Origin: a virus
Direction: 5' to 3' (one strand)
Length of the DNA stretch: 64,000 nucleotides
Virus record (IMG/VR): IMGVR_UViG_3300023174_000042
Location: 62,001 to 126,000 of that record
Each line of letters opens with the position of its first letter. The first letter of the stretch is position 1. The notes under the pieces are model-generated. The model searched no databases. It saw only the letters and a program-made list of their open reading frames with translations, and was not told the DNA's origin. This document shows positions 18,421 through 28,046 of the stretch, piece after piece. Both the position numbers and the translations under genes were made by a program.

Positions 18421-21400
18421 TCTTCTACTGTTGCAACATAAAGTTTATAAAATCTATCAACGGCAGTTTTTCCGTTGTTTAATCCGAAGTAAAAGTGGTA
18501 TGGAGCACCAACTATAACCGCTTGATTCGGATTGCCAGTAGGTTGTCCTTGTATTATTGTATTCATTGGTGGTTGTGGGTTGGGATTTCCATTAATATCA
18601 TAATTTGTAATATACCCTAATTTGGTGGTTGATGTAATATATTTTTCACTTAAGGTTGTAAAATCCAAATCTTGATATTTTTTCTTGAAAAATCCTCCTG
18701 AACTGATTGTATTTGTATACCAATTATTATCTTCTGTTCCAAAAATGTTTGATGATGGATTACTTTGTTTTAACGACCATTTATAATTTGGGACAACTTG
18801 AGACTTTGTGTAACCAAATTTTTCTTCAATCAAAGGGGTAAAATTATAGGTTTCAATTCCTGGAGATTCTATTTTTCGATATCTTAAATTAGTTGTTGGT
18901 GTTTGGAAAAATAATCCCATAACAGGTTTAAGTTGATTTCCTGATGCTCCGTTATCTCCAAAATAGATGTAATTGGCCGCTGGAACATTTTCTGTTATAA
19001 AAGGTAAAACTTTCCATTCTGAATTTATCGACAGCATTTGGGCCCAATCCCCGTCAATTCTATATCCCCCTCTTGTGCTGTTGAAAAATTGAACTATCCC
19101 TTTTCCTTCGCTTGAATTTCCTCCATTTGTGATTGGTATCATTCTCTGTCTAACACCATCGTTAAGTATTCGTGATAAAAACCCAAGTTGTATAATATCA
19201 GAGTTGTCTTGATATGAAGTTGCTTTTAGTTGATCGGCGTAGTATGATCCAAAACCATCCACACCACCAGTACAACAAACTTCATTTATAAAATAATCTC
19301 TAGGTCCTAAATCAACAACCGTTGTTGGAAATTGTATTTGTTTTTCGTTATATCCAAATCCAGGGAATTTAGCCAAGGAACTTTGTGAATTGTAACTTGG
19401 CGAATCTTTTCCAATAAACTCTTGAGTTGTATTATTCCAAGGTGATGATCTATAATAAAAATTGTTTGTTAGTTCATTAAAAACAATAACATTTTCACAA
19501 TAATTATAATTAGGTTTGGTTGGGTTTAGACCAAAAGTTGTGGTTTTATTAAAGTTAAACATATACAAAACACCATTTATCCAATTGTTTTGAAACACCT
19601 GAGCAAAAACACCTCTACAGGCAGCAAAATTCATTGTAAATCTAACTTTCCATTCTAAAAACAATCTAGCGTCTTCACCATACTCTTTTAAGTATGTTTT
19701 ATTCAATAAACAGTAACATCCATTAATCATTCTGTTTTCAGGAACAGAACATTGACCTGAAGGAACAACGCCAACATTACTTCCTGATCCAGTATAACAA
19801 GCCAAAGGAACCATACCCTCACAAGTAAGAGTTTCTGTAAGTCCAGAAGTTATTGAATCATTATCTTGATGTTCGCCAGTTGCTAAATCACCACCTGCGG
19901 TTACTACAGGTTCAGTTTGTGTTCCGTTTACGATATAAAAAGCAAAATTGTCATTTTGGTGTAAAGCATAACCTGTTTGTGTTCCTGATGGTCCATTTTC
20001 GATACCTGTAGAAGTTGGAAGTCTATCTGACCTCATCACAACACGGTTGCTGTTTGCCACAGGAAATGAAATTGGGGATAAATTTTGTCTGTAATATGCA
20101 GGAGAATAAAGTGCCGATAAATTACCCATGTTGTTAATTCCTGTATAAAAAGTAGAACTAGTGTCAAAATATTCGCCTATCTGACAATTAGAATTACAAG
20201 GTGGGTTACTATTACTATTTCCTGTTTGCATGTAAATACTTGTAGTATTAAAATCATTAACCCACCTTAAATAAGTTCCACCAACAGTGTAATTTGATAA
20301 AGGGGGTAGTGTTGGTATGTTGAATCCGTTTGGAATGGTTTGTTGTAATAAAGTTGTGCTTTGTTGATTTGTTTTCCATTGACCTGGATATGGTGAATAT
20401 CCATTAGACACTGAAGTGTCGTCGGTGCTCAAATAATAGTATGGTAAGTTTGAAGTAAATGCAGTGTATTGTGTTGGGTCAGGTGTAAAAGTAAATGATG
20501 GAAAATATAACGTTTGATTTCCATTATTTACGGTATTATGTGTTGTCGGTTTTAATGATGTGTTTAATCCTTGTATTGGAATGTTTAAATAATAATCTCC
20601 TTGTATTATAAAATTTCCATATGATGTTCCAAATATTTTAGACACGTCATATGAAATTGTTTGTTTTGCGGTGAACGGATCTACCCCTCTGACAAAGATA
20701 CAAATTTCGTAAGTTTGATATCCTTGCATTGATTGGATTATATTATAAAGAGAATTACTTGCTCCACAAGGGGCGGTATAATTTATATCATGATACAAAT
20801 ATTCGTCAGGGAAGAAACCTGCGGTAAAACTTGCCTGATTAACAAAATCCGTATAAGTTATTCCTGTAATTAATTGAAAGTATTCAATATCTGTTGGGTA
20901 TTGAAGGTATGACTGCTCAACTTGGGGATTACCTATTACAGGTTTTTGACTCACTTGTGGTGAATTAAGGACGATCGTAGCAGGCAATGAACCTGAAGGA
21001 TTGTTAGGATTTGCATAATTGATTGATATAGATGTTTGACCTGTTAATGTTGTTCCTGTTATTGAGTTATTTTGAAATTGGTTTGTTGTTGCTCCAGTCA
21101 AATTTACCATTCTTAAAGAAGATCCTGAATCCATATAATTTGGATTTTGGAATGTTACAATGTTTCCAACTCCTAAAGATGATGTAGATCCTGCATTCAT
21201 CAGAACTACAACAACCTGATCTTCAAATGGTGTTGATCCTGATGTTGGGTTTACTAACGTTTTTATCCTATTTACACCAGTTCCATATGCTGAAGTTGTA
21301 TTACTTTTAAAGTATTTGTCTCTTGTGTTAAATTCATTTAATTTTTGTGAAAAGGTTACAGAAGTAGGATAAGCAAAATATCTATCATCTTTACCTGCGT

Positions 21401-23975
21401 TTTTGGCGGCCGTAAACAAAAATGGTTGTGGTGCTTTTAATAAGTAAGCTTCGTTTGGTATATACTTGTTTGGGTCTGTAGAACTTAAAACATCATATCC
21501 TGATGCAATTCTTTTAAAATCTAAAGAGGCCCTAACGGCAACATCAGTAGTAATGTCAGGATTATTGGAGCCAAGTAACGTTGTTAACGATTTACATGGA
21601 GGATAAGGATCGTTGCCGGCAGAGTCATTATTGAAATTTGGGTGGTCTATTAAATACGATCCAGAAGAGTTTAGAGGTGCAATAATGGTTTGTGATGTTG
21701 CTAAAATTGTATTGTTTGGTCCTGTTGATGATTGTGTTTCGGCGTTAACTTGTGCTTGCACTGAATTAGAATCAAAATTATCGTCTTGTTCTGCATTTTT
21801 ACAATCACAATCGCAACTTGTACAGTCAGGATATGATATCATTGGTAATCCAATTCTTGGGAAACCTTTGACTTTTATAGCCGCAAGGGTGGCAAATGCG
21901 GTAAATGTTGCCGCCAATGCTATTTTGAACGCGGCAATTGCGATTTGTGCAATTCCCCATAATAAATTTCTTATAGTTTCTGCCAATAATCCGGCATTTA
22001 TGACAACACCAAGTCCAGTACTAAGAACACCCGCAGCGTCGTTTATTGCTGCCAATCCTGTTTGGATTGCCTCCAATCCAGACACAACAGCATCATAAGT
22101 TAAATAAATTCCAAGTATTATCAAAACATATTTGAGTACTGGCCACATAAATGAAATTAAGTGAGCAACAAATAAAAGAGTTAATATTGGAAATGTTAAA
22201 ATGTTTATAAGAATATTAAAAACAAAAAATATTGCATCAAAATTTCTTATAATATCATTTACAGGAAAAGTATTTACTGTGGATTTACAAGATCTATTAT
22301 CAATTTCTTTAATCCCCAAATGTCTTGCTCTACCAATACCTTTTTTATAACGATCCAAAAACATGGCAGTGGTGTAAACTTTATTATAATGAAATTCATA
22401 AAATGTGTCTTCACATTTAAGGGCTTCTTGTGTATTGGCATAATCATCCCAATCTGTACTAAACGCATATGATCTTAGCAAATTAAATAATTCTTCTGGA
22501 TATGATGTAAATACGATTGATTGAGATTGTGAAGAATCAATAGGTGTTGCAACAATTTGTATGGTATCTCCAACATTAAAGGGTATTGAATTTATACTTC
22601 CAATATAGAGTTGTCCATTAAGATAAATTGAATATGAACTAACATTGTTTGTTGTCGGTTGTGATAATCCAAAATTCACACCAAAAATATTAGTCGCTGT
22701 TATTCCACTTGTTGATCCGGCCGGTATTGATGGATATGTGTAAGTTCCTGACGATGAGTTTATAAATGGATCGTTTCCTGAATTATATGTGTTGTTCCAT
22801 CCATATTCTTTAACATTAGGAACTAAAAAATTTGCTCTCTGAAAGCTTCCTTGTAATCCTTGTTCGTTTTGCCATTTAAACTTGAACCTATACCTCCCTT
22901 TTGTTGGTATACCTTTTTTTGGATCATTTGATATAACCTGTTGTCCGAATTCGTTTGTATAAACATAGTCCAAATTCATTGGGACGTTAAGTAAATAAGT
23001 TCCGTCAGAATCAATAACTTTCCCTTCTTGTTCAATTTGATATCTTTCTAAGATTGGGAGTCCTTTGTCGTCTGAGTATATTGTATGTCTAATGGCTTGA
23101 ATTTCTCCTGGACCCGCAACTAATTCACATAAATTACCTGTGTTATTTTTTGGTTTACATTTAACCTTTAAGGCGTCGTCATCACTTGTTGAGATGATTG
23201 ATCCCATAAAAATTGCTGTGGGTTGGATGTTGATATTTGCTTGTTTTGTTAAGTCAAAATCAACCCTTGTTATACCAATTTGACAAAGGTCCGCATCTCC
23301 CCAAAAAGGTCTAACATCAACATCAAAAACTAAATTTTTAATTTGGGGTAATTCTCTAAGGTTTGTGGACGATTTAAATCTAGCACCATTTACTTGACTT
23401 TCAGTTGCCAAACCTTGTTGAATTAAATCTTGTGGTGATAATGAAAAACAACCTATATCTGATAAATCAACGTCCATAACAATCGTTTGAGTCCCGATTG
23501 GAACTCCAAAAAACATAAAATCACCACTTTCATTTGTTGTAACGGTGAACCTATAATATTTGTCGTATACCTCAATATACGACCCATCCATCAAAACATC
23601 CGCCTTATTAGGAAATGAACCGGTTGATACGTGACCTTTATATGATGGCAGTTTGGGTAATAAATTATATCTATAACCATCAGCGTTGGTTTCAGTTATC
23701 GTTTTATATGGATATAGTTCTGAAATTACTGGATTTAATTCATCAGCAGCCTCTAATGGTATAAAAACCGATACTTTAGCGTTTGGCAATCCAAATCCTC
23801 CGTTTACAAAAACTCTACCCGTCACAACTCCATAATCAGAACAAAAACGAGTATACACATCGTTTGCCAAAATCTTTAAAGATAATATCTCCAAAGATTC
23901 CCAATCCTGTTCTAAATTAACGTTTATGTATTTGTCTACACCAACTTGGGTTCTTATTCTATATGATTTAGGCAT
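18417..23975 (-). CDS. Giant baseplate wedge-region protein with membrane segments (gp7-like by position)
   Basis: This 1852-residue protein follows gp25 and gp6, the position of T4 gp7. Near residues 45-160 it has a carboxypeptidase-regulatory-like beta domain (GVVTGRVFVNGGFGLPNAKV, later DGYRYNL). Residues about 580-700 contain three or more strongly hydrophobic helices (IFFVFNILINILTFPILTLL, VLKYVLIILGIYLTY, ALAATFTAFATLAAIKV). They are followed by a Cys cluster, CTSCDCDC. Transmembrane helices are unexpected in a baseplate protein and could insert into the host envelope on injection; that is inference. TATTTAT lies 17 nt before the ATG. Confidence 0.7.
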   Translation of the reverse strand: MPKSYRIRTQVGVDKYINVNLEQDWESLEILSLKILANDVYTRFCSDYGVVTGRVFVNGGFGLPNAKVSVFIPLEAADELNPVISELYPYKTITETNADGYRYNLLPKLPSYKGHVSTGSFPNKADVLMDGSYIEVYDKYYRFTVTTNESGDFMFFGVPIGTQTIVMDVDLSDIGCFSLSPQDLIQQGLATESQVNGARFKSSTNLRELPQIKNLVFDVDVRPFWGDADLCQIGITRVDFDLTKQANINIQPTAIFMGSIISTSDDDALKVKCKPKNNTGNLCELVAGPGEIQAIRHTIYSDDKGLPILERYQIEQEGKVIDSDGTYLLNVPMNLDYVYTNEFGQQVISNDPKKGIPTKGRYRFKFKWQNEQGLQGSFQRANFLVPNVKEYGWNNTYNSGNDPFINSSSGTYTYPSIPAGSTSGITATNIFGVNFGLSQPTTNNVSSYSIYLNGQLYIGSINSIPFNVGDTIQIVATPIDSSQSQSIVFTSYPEELFNLLRSYAFSTDWDDYANTQEALKCEDTFYEFHYNKVYTTAMFLDRYKKGIGRARHLGIKEIDNRSCKSTVNTFPVNDIIRNFDAIFFVFNILINILTFPILTLLFVAHLISFMWPVLKYVLIILGIYLTYDAVVSGLEAIQTGLAAINDAAGVLSTGLGVVINAGLLAETIRNLLWGIAQIAIAAFKIALAATFTAFATLAAIKVKGFPRIGLPMISYPDCTSCDCDCKNAEQDDNFDSNSVQAQVNAETQSSTGPNNTILATSQTIIAPLNSSGSYLIDHPNFNNDSAGNDPYPPCKSLTTLLGSNNPDITTDVAVRASLDFKRIASGYDVLSSTDPNKYIPNEAYLLKAPQPFLFTAAKNAGKDDRYFAYPTSVTFSQKLNEFNTRDKYFKSNTTSAYGTGVNRIKTLVNPTSGSTPFEDQVVVVLMNAGSTSSLGVGNIVTFQNPNYMDSGSSLRMVNLTGATTNQFQNNSITGTTLTGQTSISINYANPNNPSGSLPATIVLNSPQVSQKPVIGNPQVEQSYLQYPTDIEYFQLITGITYTDFVNQASFTAGFFPDEYLYHDINYTAPCGASNSLYNIIQSMQGYQTYEICIFVRGVDPFTAKQTISYDVSKIFGTSYGNFIIQGDYYLNIPIQGLNTSLKPTTHNTVNNGNQTLYFPSFTFTPDPTQYTAFTSNLPYYYLSTDDTSVSNGYSPYPGQWKTNQQSTTLLQQTIPNGFNIPTLPPLSNYTVGGTYLRWVNDFNTTSIYMQTGNSNSNPPCNSNCQIGEYFDTSSTFYTGINNMGNLSALYSPAYYRQNLSPISFPVANSNRVVMRSDRLPTSTGIENGPSGTQTGYALHQNDNFAFYIVNGTQTEPVVTAGGDLATGEHQDNDSITSGLTETLTCEGMVPLACYTGSGSNVGVVPSGQCSVPENRMINGCYCLLNKTYLKEYGEDARLFLEWKVRFTMNFAACRGVFAQVFQNNWINGVLYMFNFNKTTTFGLNPTKPNYNYCENVIVFNELTNNFYYRSSPWNNTTQEFIGKDSPSYNSQSSLAKFPGFGYNEKQIQFPTTVVDLGPRDYFINEVCCTGGVDGFGSYYADQLKATSYQDNSDIIQLGFLSRILNDGVRQRMIPITNGGNSSEGKGIVQFFNSTRGGYRIDGDWAQMLSINSEWKVLPFITENVPAANYIYFGDNGASGNQLKPVMGLFFQTPTTNLRYRKIESPGIETYNFTPLIEEKFGYTKSQVVPNYKWSLKQSNPSSNIFGTEDNNWYTNTISSGGFFKKKYQDLDFTTLSEKYITSTTKLGYITNYDINGNPNPQPPMNTIIQGQPTGNPNQAVIVGAPYHFYFGLNNGKTAVDRFYKLYVATVEE

Positions 23976-23992
23976 TAAAAATCGTTTTTTTC

Positions 23993-23999
23993 ATAAATA
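23993..23999 (-). promoter_or_regulatory. Putative late promoter element TATTTAT (wedge operon)
   Basis: ACTATTTATGA lies 17 nt before the ATG at 23975. The flanks match the copies at 14642 and 27370 (AACTATTTAT). Confidence 0.55.
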
Positions 24000-24050
24000 G
24001 TTTATTTGCTATTTTGATAAAAATAGTTATAGTTTGAAAAAAATAAATTG

Positions 24051-25892
24051 CTACGAAAAGTTTACCGATCTGAGGTTTAAAACTCTGACATTTATATCTT
24101 TGTTTGGGTATCTAATTTGATATGTTTGTGTAGGTGTTGCAAACAAGGTGTCTGCGGTTGGTTGAATTTGTCTTGTGGCAGGGTCTGCATACGGCATAGA
24201 TGTTTGACTAGATGAATATTGTCCCCCAACTTGATTAAAGAATAAAATATCTGTAATACTTACAATTCCATTTTCTGACTGAATTAATCTTCTGAGTTCA
24301 GAAATATTAACATTTTGACCAAGGTTTCTAACTAGCGGGTTGAAGAAGTCGGTAATAATTTGAATTGTTTTTGAGATAATCGCTCCTTGATTTTGACTAT
24401 TGTCTAAAACAACATCAACTGTTACGGCCAAGTCTATTGTTTCTGCGGCTTCAATAGATATGTAGTCATTTATCATTCGATAGTTTGATAAATAATTTGC
24501 AACATTTTGTTTTAAAGTGTTTGACACAACATTTGTTAAAGTTCCGCTTGAATCATAAGACAACATTTTAATTTTTATCTTGTTGTTTTCTTCAGTTATG
24601 GCAACTTTTGCTGGTGCCCCAAATTGAGAAGGCATTGTTCTAATTAACGAATTGTAATCATTTACTGTTACGGCCCTGTTTTGTGCTGCGAAGTTAAATG
24701 CCACCAAATTTCTAACATCTTCAGTTGTTGGTGGATTTGCCCCACCAATGGCAGCAGTTACATTGTTACATTGTAAACTATTTATTACACTATTGTTTAC
24801 AGTTTGTGATGGTCCATTAACCGCAAATGAAACGGTTCCAATTTGGTTGATTGTATTAATACCTAAATTACTTGATAAACCACCACCAATTCTATATTGA
24901 ACAAATAATGTCGTGTTTGGCGAAAGAGCGGCACCTAAAGCATAATTATTTGTATATCTACTTAAATCAAACCCTTTCCCATCAATTGCAAATTGTCTTA
25001 ATTGTTCATCGGCAGAAATATTTCCCCCACCAAAAGTCATTTTACAAAATCCTTCAGGTGTATATTCAGAAATGAATTTGTTTGATGTTGTAATATATCT
25101 TCCCACTTTAATACCTGGTTGATCTGAAGTTTTGGTTGGGTCTTCAATAAAAACTCTATCTTGAACTAACGCATCAACTTCATACCATCTTTCGGGACCT
25201 AAACTTAAAAAATCTTGTGGGTTTGGAATTGTCGAATATTGTGTTCCAGGTTTTAATAAAACACTTGTAATACCCAAAACATTTTTTTCTGGTAAGAACA
25301 ATTCTAAATAAGGTTTTGAGTCATTTGGTGTAATTACTCTTTTATATACTTTTGTAATACCATTTACAACAACTTCTCTTTTTACGATCGTATAATTTAA
25401 TAATTTACCGCTAGAATCAAAGTTGGGAATTTTTACTCTGTTTGGTGATCCTTCGGCATTAATTGGTGATGCAAAGTCAATATCGTATACGGTTTCAAAC
25501 GGCTGTCCTCCACCATTAACTTGTGAACCCCTTCTTAAAACACCACAATATCTTAAATCTTCTCTATCTCCGAAGGCAGGAACTGTAATTGAAAAATCAA
25601 TTAAGGCAACTGATGGTCTTTGACCAGGAACTTTAAGACCATATGTTCTTGCAATATTATATACAGAATTTTTTTGTTGTGCGAATTGTAATACAGTTTC
25701 TTGTATACTTCGATCAATTTGATAATTTAAATTATCGGTGACCGCAGCATTCAAATCCAACATAACAGAAAAAATACCTGCGTCATTAAAATTTTGGACT
25801 AAGTCAGGATAATAGGCTCGTGTAAAGTTAATCAACTCGGTTCTTACACCTTGAAAGTCCCTTGCAACGTATGATATTTTCTTTTCTGCCAT
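24051..25892 (-). CDS. gp6: Baseplate wedge protein gp6-like (baseplate J family)
   Basis: This 613-residue protein, close to the T4 gp6 length of 660, begins ISYVARDFQGVRTELINFTR and continues with FNDAGIFSVMLDLNAAVTDN. That is the gp6 N-terminal pattern, in which the wedge dimer builds the inner baseplate ring. A later region, VRNLVAFNFAAQNRAVTVNDY, is the J-like strand set. It starts 6 bases after the gp25 stop, so both form the wedge operon. A near-match (TATTTAAC) precedes the ATG instead of the full motif. Confidence 0.88.
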   Translation of the reverse strand: MAEKKISYVARDFQGVRTELINFTRAYYPDLVQNFNDAGIFSVMLDLNAAVTDNLNYQIDRSIQETVLQFAQQKNSVYNIARTYGLKVPGQRPSVALIDFSITVPAFGDREDLRYCGVLRRGSQVNGGGQPFETVYDIDFASPINAEGSPNRVKIPNFDSSGKLLNYTIVKREVVVNGITKVYKRVITPNDSKPYLELFLPEKNVLGITSVLLKPGTQYSTIPNPQDFLSLGPERWYEVDALVQDRVFIEDPTKTSDQPGIKVGRYITTSNKFISEYTPEGFCKMTFGGGNISADEQLRQFAIDGKGFDLSRYTNNYALGAALSPNTTLFVQYRIGGGLSSNLGINTINQIGTVSFAVNGPSQTVNNSVINSLQCNNVTAAIGGANPPTTEDVRNLVAFNFAAQNRAVTVNDYNSLIRTMPSQFGAPAKVAITEENNKIKIKMLSYDSSGTLTNVVSNTLKQNVANYLSNYRMINDYISIEAAETIDLAVTVDVVLDNSQNQGAIISKTIQIITDFFNPLVRNLGQNVNISELRRLIQSENGIVSITDILFFNQVGGQYSSSQTSMPYADPATRQIQPTADTLFATPTQTYQIRYPNKDINVRVLNLRSVNFS

Positions 25893-25898
25893 ATAATG

Positions 25899-26357
25899 TT
25901 AAATATTGATAATGATAAAATCTTGAGATTCAAAAGCCGAGTCGGTTATTTTATAGTCGATTTTGATTTTTGCGGTGTGCTCTAAAGTTGCTATATTAGT
26001 AACTTTGAACTCTCTTTCACCTTCTTTGTTTATTGTATAACCTTTATCCTCTAAACCTGCGGATGCTGGTTCTACACTTATATTGGTTACCTGTAAATTT
26101 GGCATATAAGTTCCAATGGTGCTTCTTATTTCGGCTTCAATATCTGAAAAAGTTGGTCCATCTAAAGGTTCAAATATAAACTCATAAAGACGAGTTCCAA
26201 AATCAGGTAAAAAATATCTAGATCCCTTTCTTGTTAATAATAAATGAACTAAATTTGCTCTTATTTCTCCCTCAGTTGAATTTGTTACGTCCAAATAACG
26301 ACCTGTAAAAGAGTCAACAAAAGGAAAAGAAATTCCATAAGTAATACCATTTGCCAT
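25899..26357 (-). CDS. gp25: Baseplate wedge protein gp25-like
   Basis: This 152-residue protein has the gp25/GpW-like core: VHLLLTRKGSRYFLPDFGTR, then LYEFIFEPLDG. Proteins of this family, found in phage tails, T6SS and extracellular contractile systems, nucleate sheath assembly at the baseplate. T4 gp25 has 132 residues. It lies directly upstream of gp6. TATTTAT lies 7 nt before the ATG, leaving a very short leader. Confidence 0.9.
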   Translation of the reverse strand: MANGITYGISFPFVDSFTGRYLDVTNSTEGEIRANLVHLLLTRKGSRYFLPDFGTRLYEFIFEPLDGPTFSDIEAEIRSTIGTYMPNLQVTNISVEPASAGLEDKGYTINKEGEREFKVTNIATLEHTAKIKIDYKITDSAFESQDFIIINI

Positions 26358-26364
26358 ATCACAT

Positions 26365-26371
26365 ATAAATA
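26365..26371 (-). promoter_or_regulatory. Putative late promoter element TATTTAT (gp25-gp6)
   Basis: TATATTTATATG lies 7 nt before the ATG at 26357. Confidence 0.5.
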
Positions 26372-26425
26372 TAGGTTAGGTTTTTTTTAAGTAAAAATTA
26401 CAGAAAAACTTTATTTACCTATACT

Positions 26426-26614
26426 TTATATTAGTGCGATAATTTTCCCGTTCAATAGTTTGACGTTACTTTTTTCATATTCAAACTCAACAAATTTTTG
26501 ATTAATTATGTAATCTTTAATATTATCGTTAATTGGATAACAATTCAAACAATCAACCATTGGTGTTGTCGATGATTTATATTTATAATAACCAATTTCA
26601 TAACCCCATATCAT
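26426..26614 (-). CDS. Small hypothetical protein overlapping the flavoprotein gene
   Basis: This is a possible 62-residue protein starting MIWGYEIGYYKYKSS and ending NGKIIALI. Its ATG at 26614 overlaps the last codons of the upstream reductase by 17 bases in another frame, a usual coupled-gene arrangement. The frame stays open further upstream inside the reductase, but that part looks like a shadow. One CLNC motif is present. I do not recognise a family. Confidence 0.4.
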   Translation of the reverse strand: MIWGYEIGYYKYKSSTTPMVDCLNCYPINDNIKDYIINQKFVEFEYEKSNVKLLNGKIIALI

Positions 26615-27365
26615 CAATGAATTTTTTGTGGGATTTTTTGTAAGAAGATTTACTTTCGTCATAAGCGTCGGTTGTGTATTGCCAATTCCAATATAGTTTT
26701 TTATTAGGTTTAAATCCATAAAATTTATGAACTTCCATTTGTGTTTTTGTAACATTTTCTCCATTCCAATTTTGTCCAACACAAATAAAACCAGTTTCAA
26801 CATCCTTAACGATATTTTTTTCACCATAAGTGGTGTGTCTATTTTCAATCCAATTTAGTCTTTCTATTAAATTTTGATAGAACATATTTGCCTGTCCCCA
26901 TCTTACTGAACTAAAAAATACCACAGCATCTGATTCAAATAATTCCTTACTTACCTTCCAAAGTTCATCTGTTTTATTATTCAAACTTGCCCAACACCTA
27001 TGATAACCTGATGGATTTTTTTTATCATCTTTGAGTAATGACTTTAATATACCACAACTATTTCCTTCTTTTCTTGAAACATTTCCTTCGCAAGGAAATA
27101 TTTTAAGTTCTGACACGTCCATAAACACAGATTTTTTTCCAAGTTCTTCATTCAAATACATTCCAAGAATCTTAGATTTAGGAACGTCTACATTTTTTGG
27201 ATCCCAATTAAATCTGTTTGAGCAACTTAAAAGTAAAACTTTATCTTTTTTTTGTAGAATGTCTAAAGTTTGTTTTAATTTTTTAGCACCGTCTTCTTGG
27301 ACAAGTTCTTCCAAGAGCATCATTTTTCTGATTTTTTGAATTTCTTCTGAAATTAGGTTTGACAT
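26598..27365 (-). CDS. Flavodoxin-fold NAD(P)H-dependent FMN reductase-like protein
   Basis: This 255-residue protein has a flavodoxin-like fold from residue about 42: VLLLSCSNRFNW (FMN-phosphate loop), then SDAVVFFSSVRWGQANMFYQ (the SP-x-Y-x-G-like loop), then FICVGQNWNGE. Family members reduce FMN or use bound flavin with NAD(P)H. The first 35 residues are different: a helical stretch EEIQKIRKMMLLEEL containing I-x-E/L-x-E sites, like T4 capsid-targeting sequences cut by the prohead protease. I infer a virion-packaged redox enzyme. TATTTAT is only 4 nt before the ATG, so the transcript could be nearly leaderless. Confidence 0.7.
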   Translation of the reverse strand: MSNLISEEIQKIRKMMLLEELVQEDGAKKLKQTLDILQKKDKVLLLSCSNRFNWDPKNVDVPKSKILGMYLNEELGKKSVFMDVSELKIFPCEGNVSRKEGNSCGILKSLLKDDKKNPSGYHRCWASLNNKTDELWKVSKELFESDAVVFFSSVRWGQANMFYQNLIERLNWIENRHTTYGEKNIVKDVETGFICVGQNWNGENVTKTQMEVHKFYGFKPNKKLYWNWQYTTDAYDESKSSYKKSHKKFIDDMGL

Positions 27366-27369
27366 AAAA

Positions 27370-27376
27370 ATAAATA
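27370..27376 (-). promoter_or_regulatory. Putative late promoter element TATTTAT (FMN reductase-like)
   Basis: AACTATTTAT ends 4 nt before the ATG at 27365, one of the three closest spacings in the window. Confidence 0.5.
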
Positions 27377-27405
27377 GTTTGTGTGACTAAAAAAATTATA
27401 AAACG

Positions 27406-27436
27406 AAAAAACCCTCCTTTTTGGGGAGGGTTTTTT
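27406..27436 (-). terminator. Strong intrinsic terminator (bidirectional form)
   Basis: AAAAAACCCTCC pairs with GGAGGGTTTTTT, with a 7-base loop. On the - strand a T run follows the GC stem, ending the transcript of 27451-27981 and separating it from the reductase gene, which has its own promoter. Confidence 0.92.
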
Positions 27437-27450
27437 ATTTATTGTCTTAA

Positions 27451-27981
27451 TTAACCTTTATAAGTGTTATCACCATAAGTGTTATCACCCATACGCATTA
27501 CTTTATCTGCTGTAAATTGTCCAAATCTTTTATCATAATCATCTCTCATTCTAGCCTGATCTGAAAAATCATGTGCAACTTCAGATTTTAACATTCTTTC
27601 AATTTTTTGAGGATTGTCTCCTTTGAATAATAAAACTTTTCTTTCTCTAAATCCTTCGTCTCTTGTCATATCAGTAGTATCTATACCCCAATATATTTCA
27701 CCTGTATTGTTGTCACGGTACTCTTTCATAGTAAAGAAGTTACCTTCTTGGTCACCACCAGTTGATTTTTTAACATTACCTGTTGGTGTCATTTTGTTTA
27801 TTAATAATCTATTAGTTACGTAATCATAAGCTTTCTTAACAATAGCTCCACCAAGAGCAAGTCCTCCTAATGTCATCAAAACACCTTCATTGAGGTTTTT
27901 GTTATTTTTTTGCTCCTCATTAATCACTCTTTTAACGATACGAACAAGATCTGATTCAGTTAATTTTATAATTCTTTTCAT
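27451..27981 (-). CDS. Small protein with capsid-targeting-like N-terminus
   Basis: This 176-residue protein begins MKRIIKLTESDLVRIVKRV followed by INEEQ. This N-terminal block is one I recognise as recurring on otherwise unrelated proteins of uncultured T4-like phages. It contains a VINE site and soon an LNEG site that fit the I/L-x-E rule for the T4 prohead protease. A short hydrophobic Gly-rich stretch follows (VLMTLGGLALGGAIV, residues about 34-48). The rest is polar, with a repeated GDNTYGDNTYKG end. I recognise no enzyme. I infer an internal virion protein. It is a single-gene unit with TATTTAT 19 nt upstream and a strong terminator downstream. Confidence 0.6.
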   Translation of the reverse strand: MKRIIKLTESDLVRIVKRVINEEQKNNKNLNEGVLMTLGGLALGGAIVKKAYDYVTNRLLINKMTPTGNVKKSTGGDQEGNFFTMKEYRDNNTGEIYWGIDTTDMTRDEGFRERKVLLFKGDNPQKIERMLKSEVAHDFSDQARMRDDYDKRFGQFTADKVMRMGDNTYGDNTYKG

Positions 27982-28000
27982 AACTTTTTTTAATTTACTA

Positions 28001-28007
28001 ATAAATA
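28001..28007 (-). promoter_or_regulatory. Putative late promoter element TATTTAT (27451-27981)
   Basis: ATATATTTATTAG lies 19 nt before the ATG at 27981, just after the upstream gene's terminator. Confidence 0.5.
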
Positions 28008-28020
28008 TATCAATAAAAAA

Positions 28021-28046
28021 AAAATCACTAATTTCTTAGTGATTTT
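28021..28046 (-). terminator. Intrinsic terminator after the DUF5522-like gene
   Basis: An 11-bp stem (AAAATCACTAA / TTAGTGATTTT) with a TTTC loop overlaps the TAA stop of the gene at 28036. On the - strand it is followed by a T run of about ten bases. Confidence 0.87.

Noticed and set aside
21613-22098. 161-codon open frame on the + strand opposite the giant wedge gene
   Set aside because: It lies wholly antisense to the membrane-helix part of the 1852-residue gene; its Ala/Val-rich sequence is the mirror of that low-complexity region and it has no promoter-like motif of its own.
26426-26848. The long form (140 codons) of the frame overlapping the reductase gene
   Set aside because: The first 78 codons lie inside the reductase coding region and look like a shadow; only the last 62 codons from ATG 26614 are plausible.
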